Below the pieces are notes generated by a model. The model was not told the origin of the DNA and searched no databases. It saw only the letters and a program-made list of their open reading frames with translations. The translations under genes and the position numbers were made by a program. Below are positions 17,421 to 26,374 of a stretch of DNA of 64,000 nt, in pieces. Positions within the stretch are counted from its first letter, which is position 1. Every line of letters begins with the position of its first letter. The stretch is from Helicobacter valdiviensis. GTDB taxonomy: Bacteria > Campylobacterota > Campylobacteria > Campylobacterales > Helicobacteraceae. The stretch spans positions 1 to 64,000 of the forward strand of contig NZ_NBIU01000006.1 in the NCBI RefSeq assembly GCF_003245365.1, read 5' to 3'.

Positions 17421-18151
17421 GCGGAGTTATCATAGAAGCACAAGATTTAAGCACCGATTATAATGGACGCTTAATCCATGATAGAGTGAATTTTAAAATC
17501 TATAAGGGTGAGATTGTAGCATTACTTGGAGGGAGCGGAAGTGGTAAAAGCACACTTTTAAATACAATGATTTTTTTAAAAAAGCCCAAAAGTGGAAAAA
17601 TGTTAATTTTGCAAAAAGATATTTGGAGTTTAAGTCCTAAAGAAGAACTTGCAATGAAGCTAAATTTTGGTGTTTTGTTTCAATTTGGTGCGCTTTTTAG
17701 CTCTTTAAATGTGCTAGAGAATATTGGTATTGCCTTAAAAGAATATAGCGTTTTTAGTGACAAAGAAATTAAAGAATTAAGTAAAATGTGGCTAAATAAA
17801 GTGGGACTTAAAGAAAGTGTTGCAGAACTTTTTCCTAATGAATTAAGTGGCGGAATGATAAAACGCGTGTCTTTAGCTAGAGCTTTAGCACTTAGTCCTA
17901 AGATTTTGTTTTTAGATGAGCCCACAAGCGGGCTAGATCCCAAAAGTGCTAGAGAATTTGATACACTTATTTTGTCTTTAAGGGATTTACTAGGGCTTAG
18001 TATAGTAATGGTAACGCACGACTTAGAGAGCGTTAAAAAGAGTGCGGATAGATTATTAATTTTAAAAGATCAAAAAATTTCTTTTAATGGTTCTTTAGGG
18101 GAGTTGGAAAAAGAAGTGAAATCTTTAGACTTGTTTTTGCATGAGATTTAG
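17417..18151 (+). CDS. iamA: MlaF-family ABC transporter ATP-binding protein (IamA-like)
   Basis: A 244-residue ATPase with Walker A GGSGSGKST (near residue 38), an LSGGMIKR signature, and Walker B ILFLDEPTSGLDP. The LSGGM signature and the size fit MlaF and C. jejuni IamA (Cj1647). An in-frame start 30 bases upstream exists, but the ATG at 17417 overlaps the permease stop as ATGA and has GGAG 8 bases before it, so it was preferred. It powers lipid movement by the adjoining permease. Confidence 0.92.
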   Translation: MSGVIIEAQDLSTDYNGRLIHDRVNFKIYKGEIVALLGGSGSGKSTLLNTMIFLKKPKSGKMLILQKDIWSLSPKEELAMKLNFGVLFQFGALFSSLNVLENIGIALKEYSVFSDKEIKELSKMWLNKVGLKESVAELFPNELSGGMIKRVSLARALALSPKILFLDEPTSGLDPKSAREFDTLILSLRDLLGLSIVMVTHDLESVKKSADRLLILKDQKISFNGSLGELEKEVKSLDLFLHEI

Positions 18152-18160
18152 GAGAAGGAA

Positions 18161-18955
18161 ATGGAGAGTAGATTAAACTATGTTTTGTTGGGTGTGTTTT
18201 TTGTTTTCTCGCTTGTAGCACTTGCATTCTTTGTATTTTGGGCAGGGAAATATGATAGAAATCTTACACAATATAACCCCTATTATCTTTACCATAAAGA
18301 GCTTCCAAAAGGAGTGAGGAAAGAAACGCAAGTGCGTTATCTTGGCATTCCTGTGGGTTTTGTGAAAGACTATAAGCTACAAGGCGATAAGGTAGAAATT
18401 CTTTTGTGGGTAAAAAAGGAAATTGAACTAAAAGAGGGTGCAAAAGCAATCGTGGAATCTCAAGGATTAACAGGAGGGAATTATATCTCTTTAATCCAAG
18501 GCGATGGAGGAAGCTTTAAGGGAGAAAGGGCGGTGCTTGCATTTGAGGCAAATTGGATAGAAAAGGTGGGAGATAGAGCACAAGAGACTATTAAAAAATT
18601 AGAAATTAGTCTAGATAGGGTTAATCTTTTGCTCAATGATAAAAATTTAGAAAATTTTGAAAAGAGTTTGGAGAATTTTGCTTCTTTTACAACGCATTTA
18701 AATTCTACTTTGGTGCATTTTAATAATGAAATTGATGGTTTTAGCAAGGTGCGTGATTCTTTTAGTCAGAGTTTAGAAAGAGGGGATTATAACCTAAAGC
18801 AAATGCTAACCCCTTTATTGTATGAGCTAGAGGAAAATTCTAAAAATTTACAAAGGATTTTGCAAACAAGCAATGATATTTTGCAAAATTTAGAAGAATC
18901 GCCTAGTGATTTTTTCTTTAGTAGGCAAAAAATTGAGCTAGGACCAAGAGAATAA
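18161..18955 (+). CDS. MCE-domain protein (MlaD-like)
   Basis: A 264-residue protein with one N-terminal membrane anchor (about 5-28), an MCE domain (about 40-125, with VRYLGIPVGFV and the glycine-containing SQGLTGGNYISL motif), and a helical tail (about 130-260) rich in Asn and Leu that probably forms a coiled structure. MCE proteins form hexamers that carry lipid between the permease and acceptors across the periplasm. The gene lies 9 bases after the ATPase, as Cj1648 does in C. jejuni. Confidence 0.9.
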   Translation: MESRLNYVLLGVFFVFSLVALAFFVFWAGKYDRNLTQYNPYYLYHKELPKGVRKETQVRYLGIPVGFVKDYKLQGDKVEILLWVKKEIELKEGAKAIVESQGLTGGNYISLIQGDGGSFKGERAVLAFEANWIEKVGDRAQETIKKLEISLDRVNLLLNDKNLENFEKSLENFASFTTHLNSTLVHFNNEIDGFSKVRDSFSQSLERGDYNLKQMLTPLLYELEENSKNLQRILQTSNDILQNLEESPSDFFFSRQKIELGPRE

Positions 18956-18964
18956 GGAGGAAGA

Positions 18965-19588
18965 ATGTTAAAAATATTACGATATTTTTTTGTAATTTTA
19001 GTAGTTTTTGTTTTAAGTGGCTGTGTGGGAAGAGAAGTGCCAGCTAAAAATTATTATGAACTTAAGGGAGAATTTGGTGGAGAGGGGAAACTAAAGACGC
19101 CTATGGAGCTTGAATTTACTCTTAGTGTGCCAAATAAGCTAGATACTAAAAAGATTGCTTATAAAAATGAAACTAAAAAAGAGATAGAAATTAAGAGTAT
19201 GCAAAATGAGCAAAATCCACAATTAAAATATTTTGCCAAAAATGAGTGGGTGGGAAATACTAAAGAGATATTAGAAGACTATTTTATTCAAGTAGCATTA
19301 GAAAAAAATAATATTTTATTAAAAAAGAGTGCAAAAAATACAAAAGGAAAAATACATCTTAAGGTGATGGATATGTATTATTCTCATAATGATGAGAGTG
19401 TGAAATTTAGAGCATTAGGATTTTTTAGTATTAAAGAGGGTGTAAATATAGTGTATATTATTTCAGAGAGTGAAAAAGTGGGTAAGGAATATGGTGATTT
19501 TAGAGATATTCCAGAGGCTTTTAGTAGGCTTTTAGACAAAGCATTGAGTGATTTTTTGCAAGAGTTGCAAAAGAGTGATTTAAGGTAG
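18965..19588 (+). CDS. Transport-associated lipoprotein (ABC-type transport auxiliary lipoprotein-like)
   Basis: A 207-residue lipoprotein with a hydrophobic signal and lipobox LSGC (Cys20). The rest is a soluble mixed alpha/beta domain in the size range of the auxiliary lipoproteins found with MCE transporters (Cj1649 position). It starts 9 bases after the MCE gene and closes the transport set. It probably sits on the inner leaflet of the outer membrane or the periplasmic face and helps dock the MCE protein. The family call relies mainly on context plus the lipobox. Confidence 0.78.
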   Translation: MLKILRYFFVILVVFVLSGCVGREVPAKNYYELKGEFGGEGKLKTPMELEFTLSVPNKLDTKKIAYKNETKKEIEIKSMQNEQNPQLKYFAKNEWVGNTKEILEDYFIQVALEKNNILLKKSAKNTKGKIHLKVMDMYYSHNDESVKFRALGFFSIKEGVNIVYIISESEKVGKEYGDFRDIPEAFSRLLDKALSDFLQELQKSDLR

Positions 19589-19598
19589 GTTTTAGAGA

Positions 19599-19931
19599 AT
19601 GGGTATGAAAAACTATGAAATTAGTTTAGAAGATTTGGAACTTGAAGTAATCATTGGAATTTTAGAAAATGAGCGGAAAAATAAGCAAAAAATTAAAATC
19701 AATGCTAAATTTTTTTATCAAAAAGAGGGAGAATTTTTAGATTATCGGCTTTTAAGAGATTTTATTAAAAATGCTTTTTGCCAACAATTTTTACTTTTAG
19801 AAGATGCTCTAGAGTATTTTTATGAAAAGCTTCCGCAGAATTTTCCACAAATCCAGCAATTTTCTATGTGTATTTGTAAGCTTGAAATTTTTGAAGACTG
19901 CAGAGTTTGTATGAAGATTTCTTATCCGTAG
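19599..19931 (+). CDS. Dihydroneopterin aldolase family protein (FolB-like)
   Basis: A 110-residue protein matching the FolB pattern: LEDLELEVIIGILENERKNK near residues 8-27 (family I-G-x-x-x-x-E-R) and the DYRLLRDFI segment (family Y-x-x-[LV]) near 49-57. FolB converts dihydroneopterin to hydroxymethyl-dihydropterin in folate synthesis. A second ATG lies 6 bases downstream. It begins 10 bases after the lipoprotein gene and could be in the same transcript, though its role is unrelated. Several family positions are weakly conserved, so activity is not certain. Confidence 0.75.
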   Translation: MGMKNYEISLEDLELEVIIGILENERKNKQKIKINAKFFYQKEGEFLDYRLLRDFIKNAFCQQFLLLEDALEYFYEKLPQNFPQIQQFSMCICKLEIFEDCRVCMKISYP

Positions 19932-20398
19932 TTTGTATTTGTGTGCTTATTAGGGCATTTTCTTGTTATAGCTATAGCCAAAGCAATCTAAAAGGAAACC
20001 AAGAAACTTAGTGCTTCTTATAGACTGCCTTAGCTAAAGCCCTTATAGCGAATCTTTGGCTTCCTTTTTCTATCATTTTTTCTATCATTGCGAAGCCCTG
20101 AAGTAATCCAGCCTTTTTATCATTGCAAGGAGGCAAAGAGTTATCAAGCAAGCTAAAAGAATAACCAAGAGTTTTGCAATTTCTTTAAATTGCCATGCAA
20201 AACTAAAGTTTTGTTCTTAGTGGCATTTAAGAAGCTAAACCACCTCATTTTGAGCGAAGCAAAAATCTCTAAAAAGATATTTTTGTAATATGACAGAGTA
20301 TAGACTGCCATAGCGGACAAGTCCGCTTTGCAGTGACGGATAGGAGATGTCATTGCAAGGCAACTTGGTTGCCAATCTTAAGATGGTAGAGCAAATCC
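19932..20398. repeat. Gene-free stretch with decayed dispersed repeats
   Basis: 467 bp without a credible gene. It contains phrases such as TCATTGCGAAGCC, TCATTGCAAGG (twice) and a small palindrome GCAAAACTAAAGTTTTG near 20200-20216 that recur in altered form in other gene-free stretches of this window. They look like worn copies of an interspersed repeat. Confidence 0.45.
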
Positions 20399-21634
20399 TT
20401 ATTTAAAGAAAAATTCTACAATAAAGGTAATCACTCCACCATTGATAATATCAATAAAGAATGCACCCACTAAAGGAACGACAATAAAAGCCATATGGCT
20501 TACGCCATAGTGCTGTGTAACTGCCTGCATATTTACTACAGCAGTTGGAGTGGCACCTAGTCCAAATCCGCAATGTCCTGCTGCTAAAACGGCTGCATCA
20601 TAATCTTTTCCGCATACTCTAAAGGTAATAAATATCGCATAAAGCACCATTAGCACTACTTGAACGATTAAGATTACAAACATAGGGAGTGCCAGTGAAA
20701 CAAGCTGTGCAACATTAGTAGCCATGAGCGTAATAGCTAGAAATAAAGAAAGGCTAACATTCCCTAAGACAGATACTTCTCTATCAAAGACTTGATGGAC
20801 TCTAGTAGCCTGTAAAAGATTTCTTAAAATCGCACCCACTAACAAGCACCATACAAATGTTGGCATGGTAAAATTAATCTGCTTGCAATATTCTGCAATT
20901 TTTGTCCCAATAAAAAGACAAATTGCAATGAGTGCTAAAGATTCCACAAAAGAAGTTGCAGTAATCAATCTTTCTTGTTCAGGCTTTTCTAAGCCTATGG
21001 GTTTGTCATCATGCTTTGTGATAGGTAAAGGAAGATTGTAGCGTTTTACTAAAAATCTTGCTACAGGTCCTCCGATTAATCCTCCTGCTATAAGTCCAAA
21101 AGTAGCACTTCCTACAGCTACTTCAAGTGCTGCACTAAATTTATAAGGTTCTTCTACAAAAACAGCAGCCCAAGAAGCACCCGTTCCATGCCCACCACTC
21201 ATTGTAATGGAGCCACCTAAAAGTCCAATGAGAGGATTTACGCCCATAGCATTTGCTACTGCTAAACCTGCAATATTTTGCAAAATTAATAATCCAGTAA
21301 CTACAAAAAGAAAAATAAAAAGAACTTTTCCACCCTTTTTAAAAGAAGCAAAATCAGCCGAAAGTCCAATACTTGCATAAAAAGCGAGCATTAGAGGATC
21401 CTTAAAGCTTTCATCTAGCTGTATAGTCATGCCTTGATAGGTGGCTAGCAAGTAAATTGCAATGGCTGCAATAATCCCACCCACAACAGGCTCTGGAATA
21501 TTATAATCGCGTAAAAACTTGATTTTGCCAATAATCCATCGCCCAAGCAATAAAACAAATACCATAGCCAATAAAGTGCCATAGAAATTTAAAGAAATAC
21601 CGGTAATTAAATCGCCATTTTTTATAAAATCCAT
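20399..21634 (-). CDS. gltS: Sodium/glutamate symporter
   Basis: A 411-residue inner membrane carrier of the GltS (ESS) family, importing glutamate with Na+. Two inverted repeat halves are recognisable, each with a glycine-rich re-entrant loop: SGGHGTGASWAA near residue 146 and AGHCGFGLGATPTAV near 350. About ten to twelve hydrophobic helices are present and the length is typical. The gene stands alone on the minus strand, with an AT-rich 195-bp region before it that separates it from the acetyltransferase operon. Confidence 0.95.
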   Translation of the reverse strand: MDFIKNGDLITGISLNFYGTLLAMVFVLLLGRWIIGKIKFLRDYNIPEPVVGGIIAAIAIYLLATYQGMTIQLDESFKDPLMLAFYASIGLSADFASFKKGGKVLFIFLFVVTGLLILQNIAGLAVANAMGVNPLIGLLGGSITMSGGHGTGASWAAVFVEEPYKFSAALEVAVGSATFGLIAGGLIGGPVARFLVKRYNLPLPITKHDDKPIGLEKPEQERLITATSFVESLALIAICLFIGTKIAEYCKQINFTMPTFVWCLLVGAILRNLLQATRVHQVFDREVSVLGNVSLSLFLAITLMATNVAQLVSLALPMFVILIVQVVLMVLYAIFITFRVCGKDYDAAVLAAGHCGFGLGATPTAVVNMQAVTQHYGVSHMAFIVVPLVGAFFIDIINGGVITFIVEFFFK

Positions 21635-21829
21635 AACTTATCCTTAAAAAATAGTATTCTTAGTTTTAAATTTTTAGTGGAAAATATTTTATAAAAAAAC
21701 TTTTTATGTAATCTTGAATTTTGCAAATAGATTAAAAATATTTTAAACTTTTGGGGTTTTTCTCTGTGTAAAATGTGTAAAATTTATACAATATGTAAAA
21801 TTTAAGCAAAAGTGAGAAGTATTGTTACT

Positions 21830-22636
21830 TTAAGATAAGGGTGTGTCTATACCTTCTTTAAAAGTCCAAAAACGCTTAGGAGGCTCTTTAAGGAGCAGGA
21901 AAGGCGATTTGTAAAGCTCTTGCTTGATGGCTTGATAAAACTCTTTAGCCTTAAAATAATAGATAAAAGAAGCGCCTATCTTTTGTATTTTAATAACTCC
22001 TAAAGAGAGCAAAATCTTAAACATTTTAGAATAATCTACTTTTATTTCTCCATTTGGAGGCAAGCAAAAGTGATAAAATTCTCCTTTGTATGAAACTCCT
22101 TGTAAATCTATTACTTCCCCAAAAAAAGGCTTAAAATAGCGGTATTTTACCTTAAGTTTTGCTTCTAGAAACATCATAAAGGTGCAAACTCTAATATCAA
22201 TCCCCAAAAAAATCATCAAGGCATTGGAGTTTAACAATCTTTGATAGACGCAATCACCTAAAAAAGGATTGTATTCAGCATTTTTGTCTATACTCTCTCC
22301 GTTGTTGGAGTTAAAGCTAAACATAGGGTGGATACTTCTGTATTTGGTGGTTATTCTATAAGCTTCTGTTAGGCTTCCAACCTCGCTTGGCAATGTTCTT
22401 AAATCTGCAAAAGCACTTTTTGGAAAATCATAATTGAAACTAGGCATTAAAATCTCGCTCTTACATTTTGATAGAAACTCTAAATAGCTATTGATGATAT
22501 TTTGTGGAGATATTTTTTTGTCCTTTTTTGTGGGGATTCCTAAGTTTGCAATGGCACTATGTATTAAGATATTTTTGGAATCTTTTGTTTGTATTTTTAA
22601 AAAAGTTTCAAACTCTTCTATAGCATATGTTTTCAT
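21830..22636 (-). CDS. AAC(3)-family N-acetyltransferase
   Basis: A 268-residue protein of the aminoglycoside 3-N-acetyltransferase fold, with ILIHSAIANLG near residue 23, ILMPSFNYDF near 60 and the LPSEVGSLTEAYR acetyl-CoA loop near 81. In Campylobacter and Helicobacter surface-modification loci, homologs (for example Cj1298) acetylate amino groups of sugar or acyl substituents rather than antibiotics. It is last in an operon with an adenylating enzyme and an acyl carrier protein and overlaps the preceding gene by 4 bases. An acetyl cap on an ACP-borne amino acid or aminosugar is a reasonable guess. Drug resistance is unlikely from context. Confidence 0.8.
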   Translation of the reverse strand: MKTYAIEEFETFLKIQTKDSKNILIHSAIANLGIPTKKDKKISPQNIINSYLEFLSKCKSEILMPSFNYDFPKSAFADLRTLPSEVGSLTEAYRITTKYRSIHPMFSFNSNNGESIDKNAEYNPFLGDCVYQRLLNSNALMIFLGIDIRVCTFMMFLEAKLKVKYRYFKPFFGEVIDLQGVSYKGEFYHFCLPPNGEIKVDYSKMFKILLSLGVIKIQKIGASFIYYFKAKEFYQAIKQELYKSPFLLLKEPPKRFWTFKEGIDTPLS

Positions 22637-23313
22637 AAAAAATCCCCAAAATTTTTAGCAATTTCTTCATAAGCTTGCGAGATTTCATGTTTAAAAGCTT
22701 CGCTTTTCCAAGCCTTACGGCTTAAGAGTAAAAATTCTAATCTTTTATTGCATTTTGATAAATCCTCATTCAAATTTAGCCTGCTTAGAAGATGTGTATA
22801 AAGAATTTCTATAGTTTTAAACGCAAAAATTAGTTTTGGCTTAAGCAAAAGAGGTTTGAGCTTTTCTTGTAGGGTGGTAAAAATTTCTTCTTTATTTTCT
22901 CTAGCAAGCGTGCAAGGGTGGTTTAAATCATTATAAATCACATCAAAAAGCGAAGCGTATAAAAATCCTTCGCACTCTCCTTTAAAAGAAACTTTAGGAA
23001 TAAAGGGGTAGATTCTACAAATTAAAGGACGCATAGAGTGTGGATTGCATAAGCCTTTACAGTTACAAATAAGGTAATAAAGTGTGAATTTTTTGCCATT
23101 TTGTAAGATAAACTCTTCTTTTTTAAAGTCGTTGATGTTTTGGATTCCACCCTTTTGTCTATAGTAGTTGTATTCTTCTTCTAAAAGCGGAAGGGTTATG
23201 CTAGAGATAATAGAAAAATCTTTTGAAATATCACAACAATACCCTCCACAGCCACTTAGATAACAGTCTTTAAAAGCAACAAATTCTGTGTTATATACAT
23301 ATTCCCATATCAT
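22633..23313 (-). CDS. CxxC-cluster (YkgJ-like) metal-binding protein
   Basis: A 226-residue protein with clustered cysteines near the N-terminus (DCYLSGCGGYCCDI) and a second group (CNCKGLCNPHSMRPLICRIYP) that fit the YkgJ-type zinc/iron-chelating family, often annotated as Fe-S oxidoreductase-like. The ATG at 23313 was chosen over one 30 bases upstream because it overlaps the acyl carrier protein stop as ATGA and follows an AAGGAAA ribosome binding site. Tight coupling to an acyl carrier protein suggests it acts on, or is needed for, the carrier-bound substrate. Its reaction is unknown. Confidence 0.7.
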   Translation of the reverse strand: MIWEYVYNTEFVAFKDCYLSGCGGYCCDISKDFSIISSITLPLLEEEYNYYRQKGGIQNINDFKKEEFILQNGKKFTLYYLICNCKGLCNPHSMRPLICRIYPFIPKVSFKGECEGFLYASLFDVIYNDLNHPCTLARENKEEIFTTLQEKLKPLLLKPKLIFAFKTIEILYTHLLSRLNLNEDLSKCNKRLEFLLLSRKAWKSEAFKHEISQAYEEIAKNFGDFL

Positions 23314-23531
23314 TTTTGGGTTTCCTTTTTGATGATTTGGCACAATCCACTAATTGTGCTAAAATCTTTTGGATCGTATTCGCTAAAATCAAGCTCAACA
23401 CCAAGCTCCTCTTCTATAAAACCAAGTAACTCTAAAAATCCAATCGAATCAATACCGTTTTTGCCAAAAATTAAATCTCCACTAAAATTTGGATTTTTTG
23501 TTTTTATAAAGCTTTCAATTTTTTCTTCCAT
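23310..23531 (-). CDS. Acyl carrier protein (stand-alone, pathway-specific)
   Basis: A 73-residue acidic carrier protein with the phosphopantetheine attachment motif GIDSIGF, Ser29 being the expected attachment site. The following helix LGFIEEELGVELDF is typical of ACPs. It is not the fatty-acid ACP by context, as it lies between a DUF4910 gene and a CxxC protein and downstream of an amino acid-adenylating enzyme. It resembles the arrangement of Cj1308 next to Cj1307 in the C. jejuni flagellin-modification region. It probably carries an amino acid thioester. It overlaps the next gene by 4 bases. Confidence 0.88.
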   Translation of the reverse strand: MEEKIESFIKTKNPNFSGDLIFGKNGIDSIGFLELLGFIEEELGVELDFSEYDPKDFSTISGLCQIIKKETQK

Positions 23532-23551
23532 TTTATAACCTTAAATATAAA

Positions 23552-24844
23552 TTAAAATACTTCTTCAATGAGACCAAGCTCTATGAATTTTTTAAGAGAA
23601 TCTTTCATTTCAAGTAAGCTAAATCCGCATATTTCTGCTATCTCTAGCAAATCCCTCTTACCATCACAATACATCAAAAGATTTCGCATATCTTTGATTT
23701 TTTTAATACTTTCTTTTGTGGAGAGTGTGGGGTATAGCCCGTATTTTCCAAGTTGAGGTTCGCACAAGATTTTGTTTTGATAGATTTTGTTAATCTCTAA
23801 TGTTTCTAAAATTTTTTTAACAAAATTAAAGCCACCTTCTAATCCCTCTTTGCTAATAAAGTCTAAATTATCTAAAGAAGTGTGGTATTCCTCATATTCT
23901 CCAAATTTTGTGCGAGAGAGAGTGCAAAAGGGTAAATCAACCCCAGGGGCACAATACTGCCTCTCATCACTCCCACGCTCTAAATAAGAATATTCTTTAT
24001 AATCTTTATAATAATTTTTTAGAATATGTCTAGTGCATCTATCGGCTAGATTGTTGCCATTTTGCGAGGTTACAAAAGAGTATTGGTTGTTATCACCTAG
24101 GCAAGTTAGCACAAATCCAGCTATGCAATTTTGTTGCATTTGTTTTAAATGTGTGGAGAGATAATAAATGGCTCCTATGGTTTCTGGCAAAAACAAGATT
24201 CTATAAGTATAGTAGCAAGTTTTTTCTAGTAGATATTTTGCTAGATAGGTTGCTATACAGATACCCGAAGTTTCATTATTTGCCATTTGTGGGTGGCAAA
24301 TATAGGTGCTAAGAATTATTTCTTTTTCACTCTTGCCTTTTATAAGTATTTCTCCATAGCTAAGAAAGCCATTTTCTAGAGTGCTATCAATCACAATTTC
24401 AAATTTTTCTTTGCTATTTTTGTATTTATGTTCTAGCTCCTTTTTTAAGCTATCTTGCAGGCAAAATCCCCAATATTCTTTATAATAGGAAGTGATATAA
24501 GGAATTGCATTTTCTTGATTTTCTAGCGAGTATAAGTGTGTTTTTAGTTCATTAAAATCAAGTTCTAAATTTTGTGGTGTAGAATATCCTACTAAATGCA
24601 GATTATTTTCTTTAAAATCACATATTTTCTCGCCATTTGGGGTTAAGATATAGGCATCTTTTACATTCCATTCTTTTGGGATTGTCCAATCATATGCTTT
24701 TGTGCCACTTGCTACTTCATGAATTTCTAGCTTGTGGTTTAGAATTTTGTCAATTTCTTTTAGGGTTTGTCTGTTGCCATCTCCGCTAAGAGAGCGTGGT
24801 ATCTTGAAGATAGTTTTGGCAAAACAATAGAGCTGATAACCCAT
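23552..24844 (-). CDS. DUF4910 aminopeptidase-like protein with C-terminal helical (wHTH-like) domain
   Basis: A 430-residue protein of the DUF4910 type, peptidase-like proteins frequent in polysaccharide and surface-modification loci. Visible family segments are FKIPRSLSGDGNRQTL near residue 13, HEVASGTKAYDWTIPKEW near 38, a probable metal-site region STYICHPQMANNETSG near 180, and an ERGSDERQYCAPGVDLPFC stretch near 300. Residues from about 385 (CDGKRDLLEIAEICGF) look like a small winged helix. Its substrate is unknown; amide or peptide bond chemistry on an aminoacylated intermediate is possible. A 12-base G tract lies 9 bases before its ATG, on the gene's own strand. Confidence 0.8.
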   Translation of the reverse strand: MGYQLYCFAKTIFKIPRSLSGDGNRQTLKEIDKILNHKLEIHEVASGTKAYDWTIPKEWNVKDAYILTPNGEKICDFKENNLHLVGYSTPQNLELDFNELKTHLYSLENQENAIPYITSYYKEYWGFCLQDSLKKELEHKYKNSKEKFEIVIDSTLENGFLSYGEILIKGKSEKEIILSTYICHPQMANNETSGICIATYLAKYLLEKTCYYTYRILFLPETIGAIYYLSTHLKQMQQNCIAGFVLTCLGDNNQYSFVTSQNGNNLADRCTRHILKNYYKDYKEYSYLERGSDERQYCAPGVDLPFCTLSRTKFGEYEEYHTSLDNLDFISKEGLEGGFNFVKKILETLEINKIYQNKILCEPQLGKYGLYPTLSTKESIKKIKDMRNLLMYCDGKRDLLEIAEICGFSLLEMKDSLKKFIELGLIEEVF

Positions 24845-24853
24845 ATCATTATG

Positions 24854-24865
24854 CCCCCCCCCCCC
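24854..24865. repeat. Homopolymeric C12 tract between adenylation and DUF4910 genes
   Basis: Twelve C on the plus strand (G12 in the transcribed sense) in the 30-bp gap between the adenylating enzyme stop (24875-24877) and the DUF4910 start. An upstream TAG in the same frame blocks translational fusion. Length changes would alter spacing or ribosome access, not reading frame. Confidence 0.95.
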
Positions 24866-24874
24866 GCTTATTTG

Positions 24875-26374
24875 CTATTTTTTGCATAAAATCTCCTCTT
24901 TAATTTTGTTTCTATCTATTTTGCCATTTGCGTTTAGAGGGAATTTGTGCATTTTTTCAAATCTAGTGGGTATCATAAAGCTAGGCAAGGCATCTTTGCA
25001 TTGTTTTAATATTTCTGTTGTGTCTATATTGTCTGCTTCTATTACACCTATAAGCTTGTTAATGCCATTTTCTTCGGCTACTATTGCTATGCTTGGTAGA
25101 TTTGTTATTTTGCTAAGTTTTAAATCCACTTCTAAAAGCTCGATTCTGTATCCTTGAATCTTTACTTGATCATCTATTCTACCACAATAGCAATATAAAA
25201 GCTCATCGCCGATCTGCTTTTTTATGCCAATATCGCCACTTTTATAATATATTTTATGATTTATGTGTATAAACTTCTCATTTGTTTTTTTCTCATCATC
25301 TAAATAGCCTAAGGCTACTTGATCTCCGCTTATCCAAATTTCACCCATTTCTTCATTTTCTACTTCTTTGCCATTGTCATCTCTTAGGCTTATTTCTAGG
25401 TTTTCTAGTGGGTATCCAAGTGGGATTCCAACTTCGCTTAGTTCTTTATTGCAAGGTTCTCCAAATTTATAGCATAGATATTCCATAACTATTATTGTGG
25501 CTTCTGTGGGGCCATAGAGATTATATACCTCACTTTTGTTGGCACATTTAGCCCAAATTTTTGCATTATCTGCACTTAATGCTTCAGCACAGAATAAAGA
25601 TAGTCTAAGAGTGGGTAAAATTCCTTCTTTTAATGCTTTGAGTTTTGAGAGAAATTTAATTAAAGAAGGAACTGCATAAAAGATGGTTAGCTCTTTTTGT
25701 TGTATGAATTTAATGGGATTTATTAGGGTGTTTGTAGGTATCACACATAATCTTGCCCCACTTAAAAAAGTGCAGAAAATATCATGCATAGCAACATCAA
25801 AAGTTATATCAAAAAAGTTTGAGATTTTATCATGTGGAGTGATTTGCAAAAGTTTTTGCATTTTTAAGATGTAGGCATAGAGATTGTCCCTGCTTACTTT
25901 AACACCCTTTGGAATCCCTGTGCTACCAGAGGTAAAAAGTATATAAGCAATTTCATTTTGCACTGCTTTGTGAAGATTGTTTGCTTTAGATTCTACAAAG
26001 GAGTAAAAAACTTCAAGTTCCAAATTTAGCTCGCTTTGTAATTCTAAAAACATTTCTTTGCAAGTCTCATCTACTATAATTTTGTTTGCCTTAGAGTTTT
26101 GTATCATTAGCTTTAGGCGTTCTTTATTGAATTTTGGATTGAGTGGAACAAAGGTTAGATTTGCCTTTATGCAGGCTAAAATAGAGACATATGTAAGATA
26201 GCTACGGGAGCAAAAGATTAAAACCCTCTCTCCATCGCTCTCCAAAAGAGAATTAGCAAGAGTGCTAGAATCTCTATCTAGCTCATAATAGCTAAAAGCT
26301 CTATCGTCTATTTCAAGTGCAATTTTATCTCTATGCAGTGTTAGAGACTTTACAAGGGCGTTTTTTAGATTCAT
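24875..26374 (-). CDS. Amino acid-adenylating enzyme (DltA/Cj1307-like)
   Basis: A 499-residue ANL-superfamily enzyme that activates a carboxylic acid, most likely an amino acid, as adenylate and transfers it to a carrier protein. Motifs are intact: LFTSGSTGIPKG at 146-157, NLYGPTEAT near 287, YYKSGDIG near 380, and NANGKID with the catalytic lysine region near 484. The family closest in appearance is DltA and NRPS-like A domains; C. jejuni Cj1307 is the nearest context match. Its ATG overlaps the ABC-F stop (TAATG). The partner carrier is expected to be the ACP two genes downstream. The substrate cannot be read reliably without a pocket analysis. Confidence 0.88.
   Translation of the reverse strand: MNLKNALVKSLTLHRDKIALEIDDRAFSYYELDRDSSTLANSLLESDGERVLIFCSRSYLTYVSILACIKANLTFVPLNPKFNKERLKLMIQNSKANKIIVDETCKEMFLELQSELNLELEVFYSFVESKANNLHKAVQNEIAYILFTSGSTGIPKGVKVSRDNLYAYILKMQKLLQITPHDKISNFFDITFDVAMHDIFCTFLSGARLCVIPTNTLINPIKFIQQKELTIFYAVPSLIKFLSKLKALKEGILPTLRLSLFCAEALSADNAKIWAKCANKSEVYNLYGPTEATIIVMEYLCYKFGEPCNKELSEVGIPLGYPLENLEISLRDDNGKEVENEEMGEIWISGDQVALGYLDDEKKTNEKFIHINHKIYYKSGDIGIKKQIGDELLYCYCGRIDDQVKIQGYRIELLEVDLKLSKITNLPSIAIVAEENGINKLIGVIEADNIDTTEILKQCKDALPSFMIPTRFEKMHKFPLNANGKIDRNKIKEEILCKK

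Noticed and set aside
21830-22636. AAC(3)-like gene as an antibiotic resistance gene
   Set aside because: It sits in an operon with an ACP and an adenylating enzyme, which points to surface modification; nothing shows drug acetylation.
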